Of a stretch of 64,000 nt of DNA, positions 27,561-35,399 are shown piece by piece. Under the pieces are notes generated by a model, which saw only the letters and a program-made list of their open reading frames with translations, searched no databases and was not told where the DNA came from. This DNA is from Methylorubrum rhodesianum. GTDB lineage: Bacteria; Pseudomonadota; Alphaproteobacteria; Rhizobiales; Beijerinckiaceae. The position numbers and the translations under genes are program-made. Position 1 is the stretch's first letter; each line of letters begins with the position of its first letter. The stretch is taken from positions 334,454 to 398,453 of the forward strand of contig NZ_JACHOS010000003.1 of the NCBI RefSeq assembly GCF_014199985.1, read 5' to 3'.

Positions 27561-28540
27561 GAGATCCTGCTGGTGGTGAAGGGGAGGGCGCCGGCGAGGA
27601 AGACGGCGAGTACCAGGGCGAGCGCCGCCGCACCGAGGAACGGGCGCAGATCGAGCCGGCCGGGCAGGGGGCGCGGCGTGGCGGCGGCGAGCAGGGGCGC
27701 ACGGAGCCCATCCGGTCCGTCGAGATGGGCGTAGGCGAGGCCGGTCTGCGCGGCCAAGGCCTTCAGATGCGGCTCGCGCACGGAGGAAAGATGCTCCTCG
27801 CCGCGTGCCGCCGCGCCGCCGAAGGGGGCGTTGCGCGGGTTGTAGCCCTCGCGCGATTCCGCGTCGGCCGGCGGCGGGCCGAAGCGGTTCTCCTGCTGCA
27901 CGTCCGTTTCGGCGTAGAACCCCGTCTCGCGGCCGCGATCGTTGAATTTGGGGATCGGGGCCAGGGCGTAGCCGCCCGCCCCGACGATCAGGCCGCGCAC
28001 CGCGCCCGGCTTGCCCTCGAAGGGCGGAATGCCGGTGGCCGGCAGGGGCGGGGTCTCCTGGCCATCGGTGATGAACAGGAGGTCGGCATCGAGCTCGCCC
28101 GCCATGGCGATGGCCCGGTGGAGGCCCGCACTGACGCGGCTGTCGCCCTCCCAGGCCATGCGCCAGTCGAGGCCTGCGATCGCGCCGTCCAGCGGCGCGA
28201 AATCGGCGCAGACCTCGATCGGCGCGAACAGGAGGAAGGGGCGCCGCTCGGTGAACAGGGCCAGCGCGAGGCGCGACCCGCAGGGCAGTTCCGGCAGCAG
28301 GCCGCGCAGGGCCGCCTTGGCGATGTCGAGCCGGCTCGCCGGTCGCCCGTCGCGCGTGTAGTCGCGCACGTTCATGCTGCCGGTGATGTCGACCACCGCC
28401 AGCAGCGCGATGCCGGAACGGGTGAGCGGCAGAGGCGGCGCGACGATCGCCAGCACCGCGAGCCCCAGCGCCACGGCGAGCGCCTGGAAGCGGCGGTCGC
28501 GCAGGTTTCTCGCGACGGGAAGCGCGGCCCAGATGCTCAC
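27557..28540 (-). CDS. mxaL: MxaL, von Willebrand A domain membrane protein (327 aa)
   Basis: Required with MxaA, C, K for inserting calcium into methanol dehydrogenase. N-terminal membrane helix (FQALAVALGLAVLAIVAPPLPLT), a VWA domain with MIDAS-type DITGSMNVRD and LLFITDGQE, and a C-terminal helix (LGAAALALVLAVFLAGALPF) anchoring the domain in the periplasm. The MIDAS has Thr in place of the first Ser, which is tolerated in the family. The GTG start overlaps mxaK as GTGA. Confidence 0.92.
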   Translation of the reverse strand: MSIWAALPVARNLRDRRFQALAVALGLAVLAIVAPPLPLTRSGIALLAVVDITGSMNVRDYTRDGRPASRLDIAKAALRGLLPELPCGSRLALALFTERRPFLLFAPIEVCADFAPLDGAIAGLDWRMAWEGDSRVSAGLHRAIAMAGELDADLLFITDGQETPPLPATGIPPFEGKPGAVRGLIVGAGGYALAPIPKFNDRGRETGFYAETDVQQENRFGPPPADAESREGYNPRNAPFGGAAARGEEHLSSVREPHLKALAAQTGLAYAHLDGPDGLRAPLLAAATPRPLPGRLDLRPFLGAAALALVLAVFLAGALPFTTSRIS

Positions 28541-29163
28541 GGCCCACCCCGCGGCTGGCCGGGAATGTCGGTCCAGATCTGCTTGGGCTCGGCCTTCAGC
28601 TCGTCGCCGGACTTGCGGTCGAACTCAGGAAAATCGCGGATCAGGCGCGAGGCGACGTCGAAGTTGAACTTCGCGTCCCAGAAGTCGGGCCGCGCCTGCA
28701 GCGCCCGGCGGTAGTCCTGGCGCGCGAGCGTGACCTGAGGACCCGCCTTGTCGAGCTCGCTGCGCTCGATCAGCCGGAAGGCCTCGCGGATGCGGGCATT
28801 GGCGAGAATGTAGCGGGCGCGAGCCGCCGCCTCGGCGGAGCGCCGGCTGTCGAGGGTCTCCAGCAGCGGCTCGGTCTCGTTGAGGCGATCGCGAAAGGCC
28901 AGGAACTTGGTCCGTGCGACGAGGAGCGCGTCGGGTGCGTCCGGCGGCACGGCGATGTCGCGCCCCGCCTCCAGCGCGGCGATCGCCGCGTTTGTGCGCG
29001 CGTCCCGCCAAGCCGAGAGCGCGAAGGCGGCGGCGATGCCGAGGAGCAGGATCGGCAGCAGCGCCAGCAGGGACGGACGCAGGCTGCGCCAGCCCTGGCC
29101 GATGCCCGCACCGAGCCGGGTGCGCAGGGACGGAACCGACGCGCGGGGAAGGGAAGGCATCAT
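28537..29163 (-). CDS. mxaK: MxaK, calcium-insertion accessory protein (208 aa)
   Basis: Single membrane helix near the N-terminus (SLLALLPILLLGIAAAFALSAW) with a helical periplasmic remainder (ARYILANARIREAFRLIERSE, ARQDYRRALQARPDFWDAKFNFDVASRLI), which has a TPR-like look. Known from M. extorquens genetics as needed for active, calcium-loaded methanol dehydrogenase. Start codon overlaps the mxaC stop (ATGA); the stop overlaps mxaL (GTGA). Confidence 0.9.
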   Translation of the reverse strand: MMPSLPRASVPSLRTRLGAGIGQGWRSLRPSLLALLPILLLGIAAAFALSAWRDARTNAAIAALEAGRDIAVPPDAPDALLVARTKFLAFRDRLNETEPLLETLDSRRSAEAAARARYILANARIREAFRLIERSELDKAGPQVTLARQDYRRALQARPDFWDAKFNFDVASRLIRDFPEFDRKSGDELKAEPKQIWTDIPGQPRGGP

Positions 29164-30224
29164 GCGGCGGCCCTCTTCGGCGCGGCGGCCGGGGAATCGG
29201 CCGCCGCGGCACCCCGCTCCCGGACGGAGGCGCGCAAGAAGTCGGTCTCAGCCAGCTTGGCGAGCACGAGCAGAAGGAGGCCGAGGGCGGCGAGCCCGTA
29301 GGCCCAGCCGGTGAGGTCGCGCCGGGGGCGTTCCTCGGTATAGGGGATCGGATCGCGCTCCAGCGCCTCGATCCGCCGCACGGCGCTCGCCACCGCGTCG
29401 GCGCCCTCCGCCTCGAAGGCGCGGTAGGGCACGCCGAGGCTCTTGAAGAACAGATCGAGATGGCGCTCCGGCGCGGCCTGCGGCGTGTCCTCGCCCGCGG
29501 GCTTGTCGCTGATCGAGGGCGACCCCTTGGTGCGCAGGAACAGCCAGTAGAGGTTCGGCTGCACCCGTGCGAATTCCGCGCGCAGCTGCGCCTGGATGCG
29601 CGGATCGATCACCGCCGCGCCGTCCGAGACCAGGAGCAGCGCCCGCGACACCCCCGGCGCCCCCGCCCCGAACTGCGACAGCGCCATGCCGAGGCCGCGG
29701 GCGACGTTGGTGTAGTCGAGGCCCGGCCGGTCGATGGCGGCGATCGCCGCGCGCACGGCGTCGTGGCGGTCGGTCATCGGCACGACGAGCATCGGCGCGG
29801 TGGAGAAGGCGGTCACCGCGAACTGGTCGTGTGTCCGCTCGCCGACGAAGTCGCGCAGGATGCGCCGGGAGGCCATGGCCTTCGATTCCTCGCCCCCCGA
29901 GGGCTGCCGGCCGGCGAAGGTCTCGTTCATGCTCCCCGAACGGTCGATCAGCATCGAAATCTGCGCGCCGATGCCGGTGCGGGTCACCCGCTCGCCCGCG
30001 CGGTACGGGCCGGCGAGCGCCAGGACGAGGCCGCCGATCGCCAGCATGCCGGCGGCGGTCAGGGCGATCCGCAGCCCCGACGAGAGCGGATCCTCCGGCG
30101 CGGCGGCGACCGACGCGACCGGGCTGCGCCGGGTGACGGAGAGGAGCAGCGGCAGCCCCGCCAGGGGCAGGAGCCAGAGCAGCCAGGGCGTGGCGGCTCC
30201 GAGGGAGGAGAGGAGCGGGGTCAC
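29160..30224 (-). CDS. mxaC: MxaC, von Willebrand A domain membrane protein (354 aa)
   Basis: Membrane helices at both ends and a VWA domain between them with a canonical MIDAS, MLIDRSGSMNETF (about 85-97), and LLLVSDGAAVIDPR. Architecture is that of BatA-type proteins that work with a MoxR ATPase. Part of the calcium-insertion machinery with MxaA, K and L. GTG start, 4 nt downstream of the mxaA stop, with GGAGCG before it. This is the only junction from mxaR to mxaB that is not an overlap. Confidence 0.92.
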   Translation of the reverse strand: MTPLLSSLGAATPWLLWLLPLAGLPLLLSVTRRSPVASVAAAPEDPLSSGLRIALTAAGMLAIGGLVLALAGPYRAGERVTRTGIGAQISMLIDRSGSMNETFAGRQPSGGEESKAMASRRILRDFVGERTHDQFAVTAFSTAPMLVVPMTDRHDAVRAAIAAIDRPGLDYTNVARGLGMALSQFGAGAPGVSRALLLVSDGAAVIDPRIQAQLRAEFARVQPNLYWLFLRTKGSPSISDKPAGEDTPQAAPERHLDLFFKSLGVPYRAFEAEGADAVASAVRRIEALERDPIPYTEERPRRDLTGWAYGLAALGLLLLVLAKLAETDFLRASVRERGAAAADSPAAAPKRAAA

Positions 30225-30228
30225 GGGC

Positions 30229-31161
30229 TCACGCGCTCCGCTCGACCGCGACGAGCCGGCGCAGCAGCGCCTCGGCCTCGGGCAGGGGAAAGGCCGTGCC
30301 GGCCCCGGCGGTGTCCCGGCCGAAGAAGGCGAGCCGCGAGGCGAAGAAGAATCTCTGGAGTCCGCCCTCCTGCTCCCGGAAGGCGGGATGGCGCCCGAGG
30401 AAGTCGGGCAGGTCGTCGGCCAGCACCCGGCGGCCGTCGGTGGCGTCGAGGCCGCGATGCAGGGCGAGCAGGGCGTCGCGGTACAGGGCCTCGCCCGCCG
30501 AGCGCCGCTTGGCCCGGCCGAGCGTCTTCAGGGCGAGGGCGAACGGCCGGCCGCGGCGCCTTCCGAAGATCCACCACGCCCGGTCGTAGGCGAGCAGCAC
30601 TAGCGCCAGGGCGGCAAGTGCGAGGAAGCCGGCGGCGGAGGCCAGCGCCGGCTGCGGATCGAGCCGCGGGGCGCGCCCGTCGGGCCGCAGATACTCCGCC
30701 GGGTCGTCGCGGCGCTCGGGCTGCACCTCGCGCAGGGGCGAGACGCCGATCTTCCAGGCCGGGACCTGCGCCACCGCCGTGGTCGAGCCGTTCGGGCCGG
30801 CGCTCTCCACGGTCACGGGAAAGCCCGGCACTTCGAGGGTGCGCGCGTCGAGCGCCACGTAGAAGTCCTGATAGGTCAGGCGCAGGCGGATCACCGCCGC
30901 GCCGTCCGCGCCGCGGCTCTCCTCCACCCGCACGTCGCGCAGGTCGAGCCAGTAGGTGACCGGGCCGGGCTTCGGCAGCGAGGGGCGTTGCAGGGTGAAG
31001 CCCGGATCGGTGCGGATCTCGGCCTGCACCTGCACGAGGTCGCCCTGAAAATAGCCGAAGGCGCGGGGCGTGCGCAGTTCGACGCCGCGCAGCTGGGCGG
31101 CGGCGGGCAGGGGAGCCAGCGCGAGAACGAGGGCGAGGGGCGGCAGGCGCATCGCGCTCAC
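30229..31161 (-). CDS. mxaA: MxaA, calcium-insertion protein for methanol dehydrogenase (310 aa)
   Basis: Periplasmic protein with a signal peptide (LPPLALVLALAPLPAAAQ), a beta-rich region (VELRTPRAFGYFQGDLVQVQAEI, VTYWLDLRDVRVEE), a membrane helix (LASAAGFLALAALALVLLAY) and a cytoplasmic tail (LALHRGLDATDGRRVLADDLPDFLG). The GTG at 31161 overlaps the mxaS stop. An ATG nine bases inside gives an equally good signal peptide, so the start may be MRLPPLAL. Confidence 0.9.
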   Translation of the reverse strand: MSAMRLPPLALVLALAPLPAAAQLRGVELRTPRAFGYFQGDLVQVQAEIRTDPGFTLQRPSLPKPGPVTYWLDLRDVRVEESRGADGAAVIRLRLTYQDFYVALDARTLEVPGFPVTVESAGPNGSTTAVAQVPAWKIGVSPLREVQPERRDDPAEYLRPDGRAPRLDPQPALASAAGFLALAALALVLLAYDRAWWIFGRRRGRPFALALKTLGRAKRRSAGEALYRDALLALHRGLDATDGRRVLADDLPDFLGRHPAFREQEGGLQRFFFASRLAFFGRDTAGAGTAFPLPEAEALLRRLVAVERSA

Positions 31162-32039
31162 GTCGTCATCAGGTGGCGGCTGAGCGCTTCGGCGTCGAAG
31201 CGGTCGGCGAGCCGGAAGGGGGGACGGGCGAACGGGGCGCAGATCCGGCGCAGGCGCTCGACGCGCTCCACCTCGCGGGCGATCCAGCGGCGGCGCAGGG
31301 ACGGGCGCAGGAACACGAGGCGGCGGCCACCCCCCTCCAGGTCGTCGAGTTCGACGAGGCCCCAGGCCGGCAGGTCCTCGTCCTCGGCGGGATCGGCGAG
31401 CAGCACCGGCGTCACGTCGTGGAGCGCCAGCGCCGAGAACACCGCCTCGATCAGGCTTTCCGGCCAGCGGAAGTCGGAGACGAGGAAGATTAGCTTCGGG
31501 CGCCCGGCGAGACGGCGCGCCGCCTCCAGAAACCCCTCGGCGCCGCGTCCCTCGCAGGCCGCCTCGCCGAGGCGCGCGGCGGCGACCTGGGCGGCGGCGC
31601 GGTGGCGGGTCGCGGGGAGGAAGAGGTCGTCGCGAAGCGTCCGGTCGCAGGCGATCACGCCGAAGCCGTCGCCGATCCGCGTCGCGGAGCGGGCGAGCGC
31701 GAGGCAGAAGGCTTGCGCCAGCGCGCGCCGGTCGGCCCGGCCGCGGAAGCGCATCGAGGCGGAGAGATCGACCAGCGCCCAGGTCTCGACCGGGCTGCGC
31801 GCCTCGAAGCGGCGCACGAACACGCCCTCGAACGGATCGCGCAGGGACGCGCGCAGGTCGATGCGCCGCGCATCCGGCAGGCGCAGGAAGCTGACGGGAT
31901 CGCGGAACGTGCCGAGCCCGCCGGCCTCGCGGCCGCGATGGGCGCCGACCCGGTGTCCGCCCAGGCGCCAGCGCGGCAGGTAGAGGATGTCGGCCCCCTC
32001 GCCAGCCCCCTCGCCGGCCCCGTCCTCAGGGCCGCTCAC
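31158..32039 (-). CDS. mxaS: MxaS, DUF58/VWA-like protein (293 aa)
   Basis: DUF58-type protein that usually pairs with a MoxR ATPase. Central region TWALVDLSASMRFRGRADR has a D-x-S-x-S metal-site motif; RPKLIFLVSDFRWPESLIEAV follows. The N-terminus contains GAGEGAGEGAD from a 12-nt DNA repeat (31992-32027). The start is GTG overlapping the mxaR stop. Exact molecular role in methanol oxidation is not settled. Confidence 0.88.
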   Translation of the reverse strand: MSGPEDGAGEGAGEGADILYLPRWRLGGHRVGAHRGREAGGLGTFRDPVSFLRLPDARRIDLRASLRDPFEGVFVRRFEARSPVETWALVDLSASMRFRGRADRRALAQAFCLALARSATRIGDGFGVIACDRTLRDDLFLPATRHRAAAQVAAARLGEAACEGRGAEGFLEAARRLAGRPKLIFLVSDFRWPESLIEAVFSALALHDVTPVLLADPAEDEDLPAWGLVELDDLEGGGRRLVFLRPSLRRRWIAREVERVERLRRICAPFARPPFRLADRFDAEALSRHLMTT

Positions 32040-33067
32040 GGGGCGGGCACCGTCTCGAACACCGCGCGGATCAGGTCGGGCACGATCTGCGCGCGCCGCA
32101 TCTCGTAGATCGGTTCGAGGAAGACGCGGTGGGCCATCACCTCGGGGAAGACGGCGCGGATGTCCTCCGGCACCAGCCAGTCGCGGCCCTCGAGCCAGGC
32201 GCGGACGCGGGCGGCGCGCACGAGGAAGGCGACGCCGCGGGGCGAGGCGCCGCCCTGGACGAGGCGGTCCATGTCGATCCCGGGGAGCCGGATGCCGGCG
32301 GGGCCGGGGCGCACCAGCGCCTCCCACAGGCCGACGACGTAGGCCTCGATCGCCGGCTCGGCCGAGATCGCGTGCTGGATCGCGCTGGCGATGGTGCCGA
32401 TGCGGTCGTGATCGAGCACGCCGGCCGCGACCTCCTCGGTCAGCCGGTCGGTGTCGTGGAAGCGGGGATCGAACACCAGGGCGCGGCGGGCCGCCGGATC
32501 GCGGGGCGCCTCCATGCCGATCTCCATGAGGAAGCGGTCGCGGGCGGCGGCGGGAAGCTCGAAGGTCTCCTCGCGCTCGACGCGGTTGCGGTCGGCGAAG
32601 ACCTGGAGATTGGGGAAGCGGTACTCCCGGTTGAAGGCGGTGACGCTGCGCTCGGCCATCAGGCGCAGGAGCAGGGCGTGGACCTGCGGCCGGGCCCGGT
32701 TGATCTCGTTGAAGAAGAAGACCGAGAGGTCCTCGGCCTGCCGCAGCACCGGACCGGGCTCGACCCGCGGGCGGCCGTCCTCGCCGAGATAGGTGTGATA
32801 GATCAGATCGGTGGGCATCATGTCGACGGTGCCCTCGACGCGCTCGTAGGCGCCGCCGAGGGCGCGGGCGACCGCGCGCAGCAGCGTCGTCTTGCCGACG
32901 CCGACATCGCCTTCGAGCATGACGTGGCCGCGGGCGAAGATCGCGATCGTCAGCAGGCGGATCGCCCGCTCCTGGCCGACCACGGCCTTGGCGATCTCGC
33001 GCTCGAAGCGCGCGGCCGCCTCCCGCCAGTCGGTGAGCATGGCGTCGCCGGGGGGCAAGGTGTTCAT
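32036..33067 (-). CDS. mxaR: MxaR, MoxR-family AAA+ ATPase (343 aa)
   Basis: Chaperone-like ATPase, founder of the MoxR family. Walker A GDVGVGKTTL (about 54-63), Walker B FFFNEINRA, sensor region ARDRFLMEIGM and a C-terminal lid with GASPRGVAFLVRAARVRAW. It probably remodels or activates methanol dehydrogenase together with the VWA proteins MxaS, MxaC and MxaL. It begins the tightly overlapped gene block; a GC hairpin lies between it and mxaI. Confidence 0.95.
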   Translation of the reverse strand: MNTLPPGDAMLTDWREAAARFEREIAKAVVGQERAIRLLTIAIFARGHVMLEGDVGVGKTTLLRAVARALGGAYERVEGTVDMMPTDLIYHTYLGEDGRPRVEPGPVLRQAEDLSVFFFNEINRARPQVHALLLRLMAERSVTAFNREYRFPNLQVFADRNRVEREETFELPAAARDRFLMEIGMEAPRDPAARRALVFDPRFHDTDRLTEEVAAGVLDHDRIGTIASAIQHAISAEPAIEAYVVGLWEALVRPGPAGIRLPGIDMDRLVQGGASPRGVAFLVRAARVRAWLEGRDWLVPEDIRAVFPEVMAHRVFLEPIYEMRRAQIVPDLIRAVFETVPAP

Positions 33068-33112
33068 TCGGCGATCGGCCTTGTCGGTTCTGCTGGGCGC
33101 GGCGCGCCTTAA

Positions 33113-33136
33113 CCCTCCCCCGCAGAGGGGGGAGGG
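33113..33136. repeat. GC hairpin between mxaI and mxaR
   Basis: CCCTCCCCC and GGGGGAGGG, perfectly complementary over 9 bp, flank GCAGAG. The core resembles the hairpins between mxaF and mxaJ and before mfd, so it looks like a dispersed palindromic repeat. Position after the abundant structural gene suggests partial termination or mRNA-end protection. Confidence 0.5.
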
Positions 33137-33160
33137 CTCACGCGCGCTCGCGCGGGTTTG

Positions 33161-33448
33161 TCAGTTCGCCGAGATCTTGCTGACGTCGTATTCGAACTTG
33201 CCGGTCTTCTTGAAGTTCTCGACGCGCTTCTTGTTGCGCTCTTCCATCTGCTTGATGGAATCGGCCTGCTTGTTCAGCTCCTTGGGGTCGTGCTTGGGGT
33301 CGTACTTGGAGCCGGCGATTTTTTCCGGGAAGCCGGGCTTCGGCTCCCAGCAATTGCCCGGCGCCTTGCACTTGGTGCCGTCATAGGCGAGCGCCGGAGC
33401 GGCCATCCCGGCGAGGGCGACGACGGCGGCGATGAGAGTGGTCTTCAT
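33161..33448 (-). CDS. mxaI: MxaI, methanol dehydrogenase beta (small) subunit
   Basis: 95 aa with a 21-residue signal peptide ending APALA; the mature protein is 74 residues, starting YDGTKCKAPGNCWEPKPG, the known size of the periplasmic beta subunit. Lysine-rich C-terminal helix (LNKQADSIKQMEERNKKRVE) wraps the alpha subunit. Chosen ATG has GGAGGAAACC directly before it. The leader region carries a 16-nt tandem repeat. Confidence 0.97.
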   Translation of the reverse strand: MKTTLIAAVVALAGMAAPALAYDGTKCKAPGNCWEPKPGFPEKIAGSKYDPKHDPKELNKQADSIKQMEERNKKRVENFKKTGKFEYDVSKISAN

Positions 33449-33471
33449 GGTTTCCTCCACTTTTTGAGACG

Positions 33472-33530
33472 TGCTCTTCTTGAGCCTTGCTCTTTTTGAG
33501 CCTTGCTCTTCTTGGGCCTTGCTCTTTCAG
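33472..33530 (-). repeat. 16-nt tandem repeat in the mxaG-mxaI spacer
   Basis: Three full units (33472-33487, 33488-33503, 33504-33519) and a partial fourth. On the transcribed strand the unit is AGGCTCAAGAAGAGCA with one or two changes per copy. This gives a purine-rich stretch ending 23 nt before the mxaI start codon. Confidence 0.8.
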
Positions 33531-33609
33531 GGGATCGCGCCGCGGGCGGCGACGTGATCCCATCGGCCCCTCGATCGCGCCGGTCGGCCCGGCCCGAACC
33601 CCGGAAGGA

Positions 33610-34203
33610 TCACTGCTCCAGCGGCTTGCACTGGCCCTTGGCGTCCTTCGGGATGACTTCGCCCTGCTTGTAGGGCGTGTAGGCCTTCTTCTGCTCGTCG
33701 TTGAGCCACAGCGCGTCCTGCTTCGGCCCCGTGTAGAGGTGGCGGATCCAGGCGATGGTCTGCAGCATCTCGTCGGGCGTCAGGTTCTCGTTGTGCGGGC
33801 CCATCATACCGTTGGCGCCGCCGAAGATCGTGGCGAACAGGCCGACATCGGTCGTGTTGGACGGGTAGGTCCAGTAGTTGTCGTTGAGGCCCGGCCCGAG
33901 CTTGCCCTCGGCGAGATGCCCGTGGCAGCCCGAGCAGGAGGTCGCGTAGAGGCTCTCGCCGTTGCGCAGGCAGGACTTGTCGTCGATGTAGAGGTTCTCG
34001 CCGGTCTCGAAGAACTTCTTCACCGCCGGGGTATCGCGCCCGCCCTCCTTGCCCTGCGTCACGTCCAGCGCCTCGCCGGTCACGGTGTTGCGGAACACCA
34101 CGCCCGTCTGCGGTCCGGATTGGGGCTGGGCGAGCGCGGGCAGGGCGCTGCCGGCGAGCACGAGGCCGAGCAGGGCGGTTCCGATCGTTGTACGCTTCAT
34201 CAT
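33610..34203 (-). CDS. mxaG: MxaG, cytochrome cL
   Basis: Periplasmic electron acceptor of methanol dehydrogenase. Signal peptide ([17 protein letters not shown]) then a mature chain of about 172 residues with one haem motif, [14 protein letters not shown] supplies the likely axial Met region. The start MMKRTTIG is chosen because it gives the 197-aa precursor expected for cytochrome cL; an in-frame ATG 21 nt upstream is possible. It is followed by a repeat-containing spacer before mxaI. Confidence 0.95.
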   Translation of the reverse strand: MMKRTTIGTALLGLVLAGSALPALAQPQSGPQTGVVFRNTVTGEALDVTQGKEGGRDTPAVKKFFETGENLYIDDKSCLRNGESLYATSCSGCHGHLAEGKLGPGLNDNYWTYPSNTTDVGLFATIFGGANGMMGPHNENLTPDEMLQTIAWIRHLYTGPKQDALWLNDEQKKAYTPYKQGEVIPKDAKGQCKPLEQ

Positions 34204-34247
34204 TGTCTTGTTCTTGTTCCTCATCGCGGTGCCGTTCGTCCGGCGGC

Positions 34248-35126
34248 TCAGTTCGAGACGGGCAGCACGGGCACGCCCTCCTCCCTCAGGATCGCCTCGA
34301 TCTTCGGCTTGGCCTTCTCCAGGGCGGCGTCGAGTTCCGCCTTCAGGGCGGTGTCGTCCTTGCGCACGCCCATCGACTGGTCGAAGCTCTGCGGCATCTT
34401 CTGGCCGTCGCTGCGGGTGGTGTCGTCGGGCACCGGGGTCATGCGCAGCTTGGTCGAGGAATCGCGCACGTAGCGGGCGACGTCGGGCCCGAAGGCCACG
34501 CCGACCTCAGCCTTGCCGGTGGCGACCTCGCTCACCATCCGGGCCGGGTCGATCTGCGTGTATTGATTCCGGGGCGCGCGGAAGTTCACCAGCGAGTAGA
34601 GGTAGGCCATGTCCTCCTCGTAGCGGCCGATATCCTTGAGCATCGCCTCGCCGGGGGTGCCGAAGCCGACCACCATGTGGCTGACCTGCTTGAGGCGCGG
34701 GTCTGACCAGGACCTGATGTCGAGATCCCGGTCGGCGCGGGTGAGGAAGACGTAGCCGGAGCGGTAGTACGGCTTGCTGGTGAGCACCCGGGGATCGTCG
34801 GAATCGAGCCCGACCACCACGTCGCAGGTCTTCTTCTCCAGCCCGTCGCGCACGAGGTAGATCGCCGGCTTGGCCAACCAGACGAACTGGGCCTTGCGGC
34901 CCATGGCCTCGGCGACGGCGGTGGCGATGCGGTTCTCCAACCCCGAGCCGTCCTTCATCGAGAGCGGCGGCTGCTCGGCGGCGCAGATGCGCAGGGAGCC
35001 GGCATCGGCTTTCGCGGCCTCCTTGGGCTTGGCGTCCTGCGCCAGGGCGGGCGCGCACAGACCGGTCAGGGCAGCGAGGGCGACGGCCGAGGCGACGGCC
35101 CGGCGGCGTCCGTTCACGAGCGACAT
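34248..35126 (-). CDS. mxaJ: MxaJ, periplasmic solute-binding-like protein (292 aa)
   Basis: Signal peptide ([21 protein letters not shown]) and a type-2 periplasmic binding fold: [74 protein letters not shown] strings. Essential for methanol dehydrogenase in genetic studies and thought to be an assembly chaperone. The ATG has AGAGGAAACGAAG before it. It is separated from mxaF by 273 nt including a strong hairpin. Confidence 0.95.
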   Translation of the reverse strand: MSLVNGRRRAVASAVALAALTGLCAPALAQDAKPKEAAKADAGSLRICAAEQPPLSMKDGSGLENRIATAVAEAMGRKAQFVWLAKPAIYLVRDGLEKKTCDVVVGLDSDDPRVLTSKPYYRSGYVFLTRADRDLDIRSWSDPRLKQVSHMVVGFGTPGEAMLKDIGRYEEDMAYLYSLVNFRAPRNQYTQIDPARMVSEVATGKAEVGVAFGPDVARYVRDSSTKLRMTPVPDDTTRSDGQKMPQSFDQSMGVRKDDTALKAELDAALEKAKPKIEAILREEGVPVLPVSN

Positions 35127-35347
35127 CTTCGTTTCCTCTGGATTATTCTTATGAAGTCTTGGCGCGGGGCTCAGGCTCTGGATCGGGCGTCCTGTCAGGA
35201 CGGTGACGGCCTGCCCACCACGCATCTCCCGTGCAGATCGCCGCCGGTGCCGGGGCATCGGCACGCCGAGAGGAGACGTCCTGCGGAGAGCGGAGCGGGA
35301 TGGCGCGGACCCGGTCGCGGGTGAGGGCCCGCACCATCCCAGCCGTG

Positions 35348-35374
35348 CCCCTCCCCCGCGCGGCGGGGGAGGGG
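35348..35374. repeat. 12-bp GC hairpin between mxaF and mxaJ
   Basis: CCCCTCCCCCGC and its exact complement surround a GCG loop, 26 nt after the mxaF stop. It has the same CCCTCCCC core as the hairpins at 33113 and 52168. It lacks a T-run, so partial termination or 3'-end stabilisation of the mxaF message is more likely than full termination. Confidence 0.55.
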
Positions 35375-35399
35375 AGCGTCGTCGATCGGCGTTCCGGCC

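Noticed and set aside
33472..33530. CRISPR-like array
   Set aside because: Contiguous 16-nt units without spacers: a simple tandem repeat.
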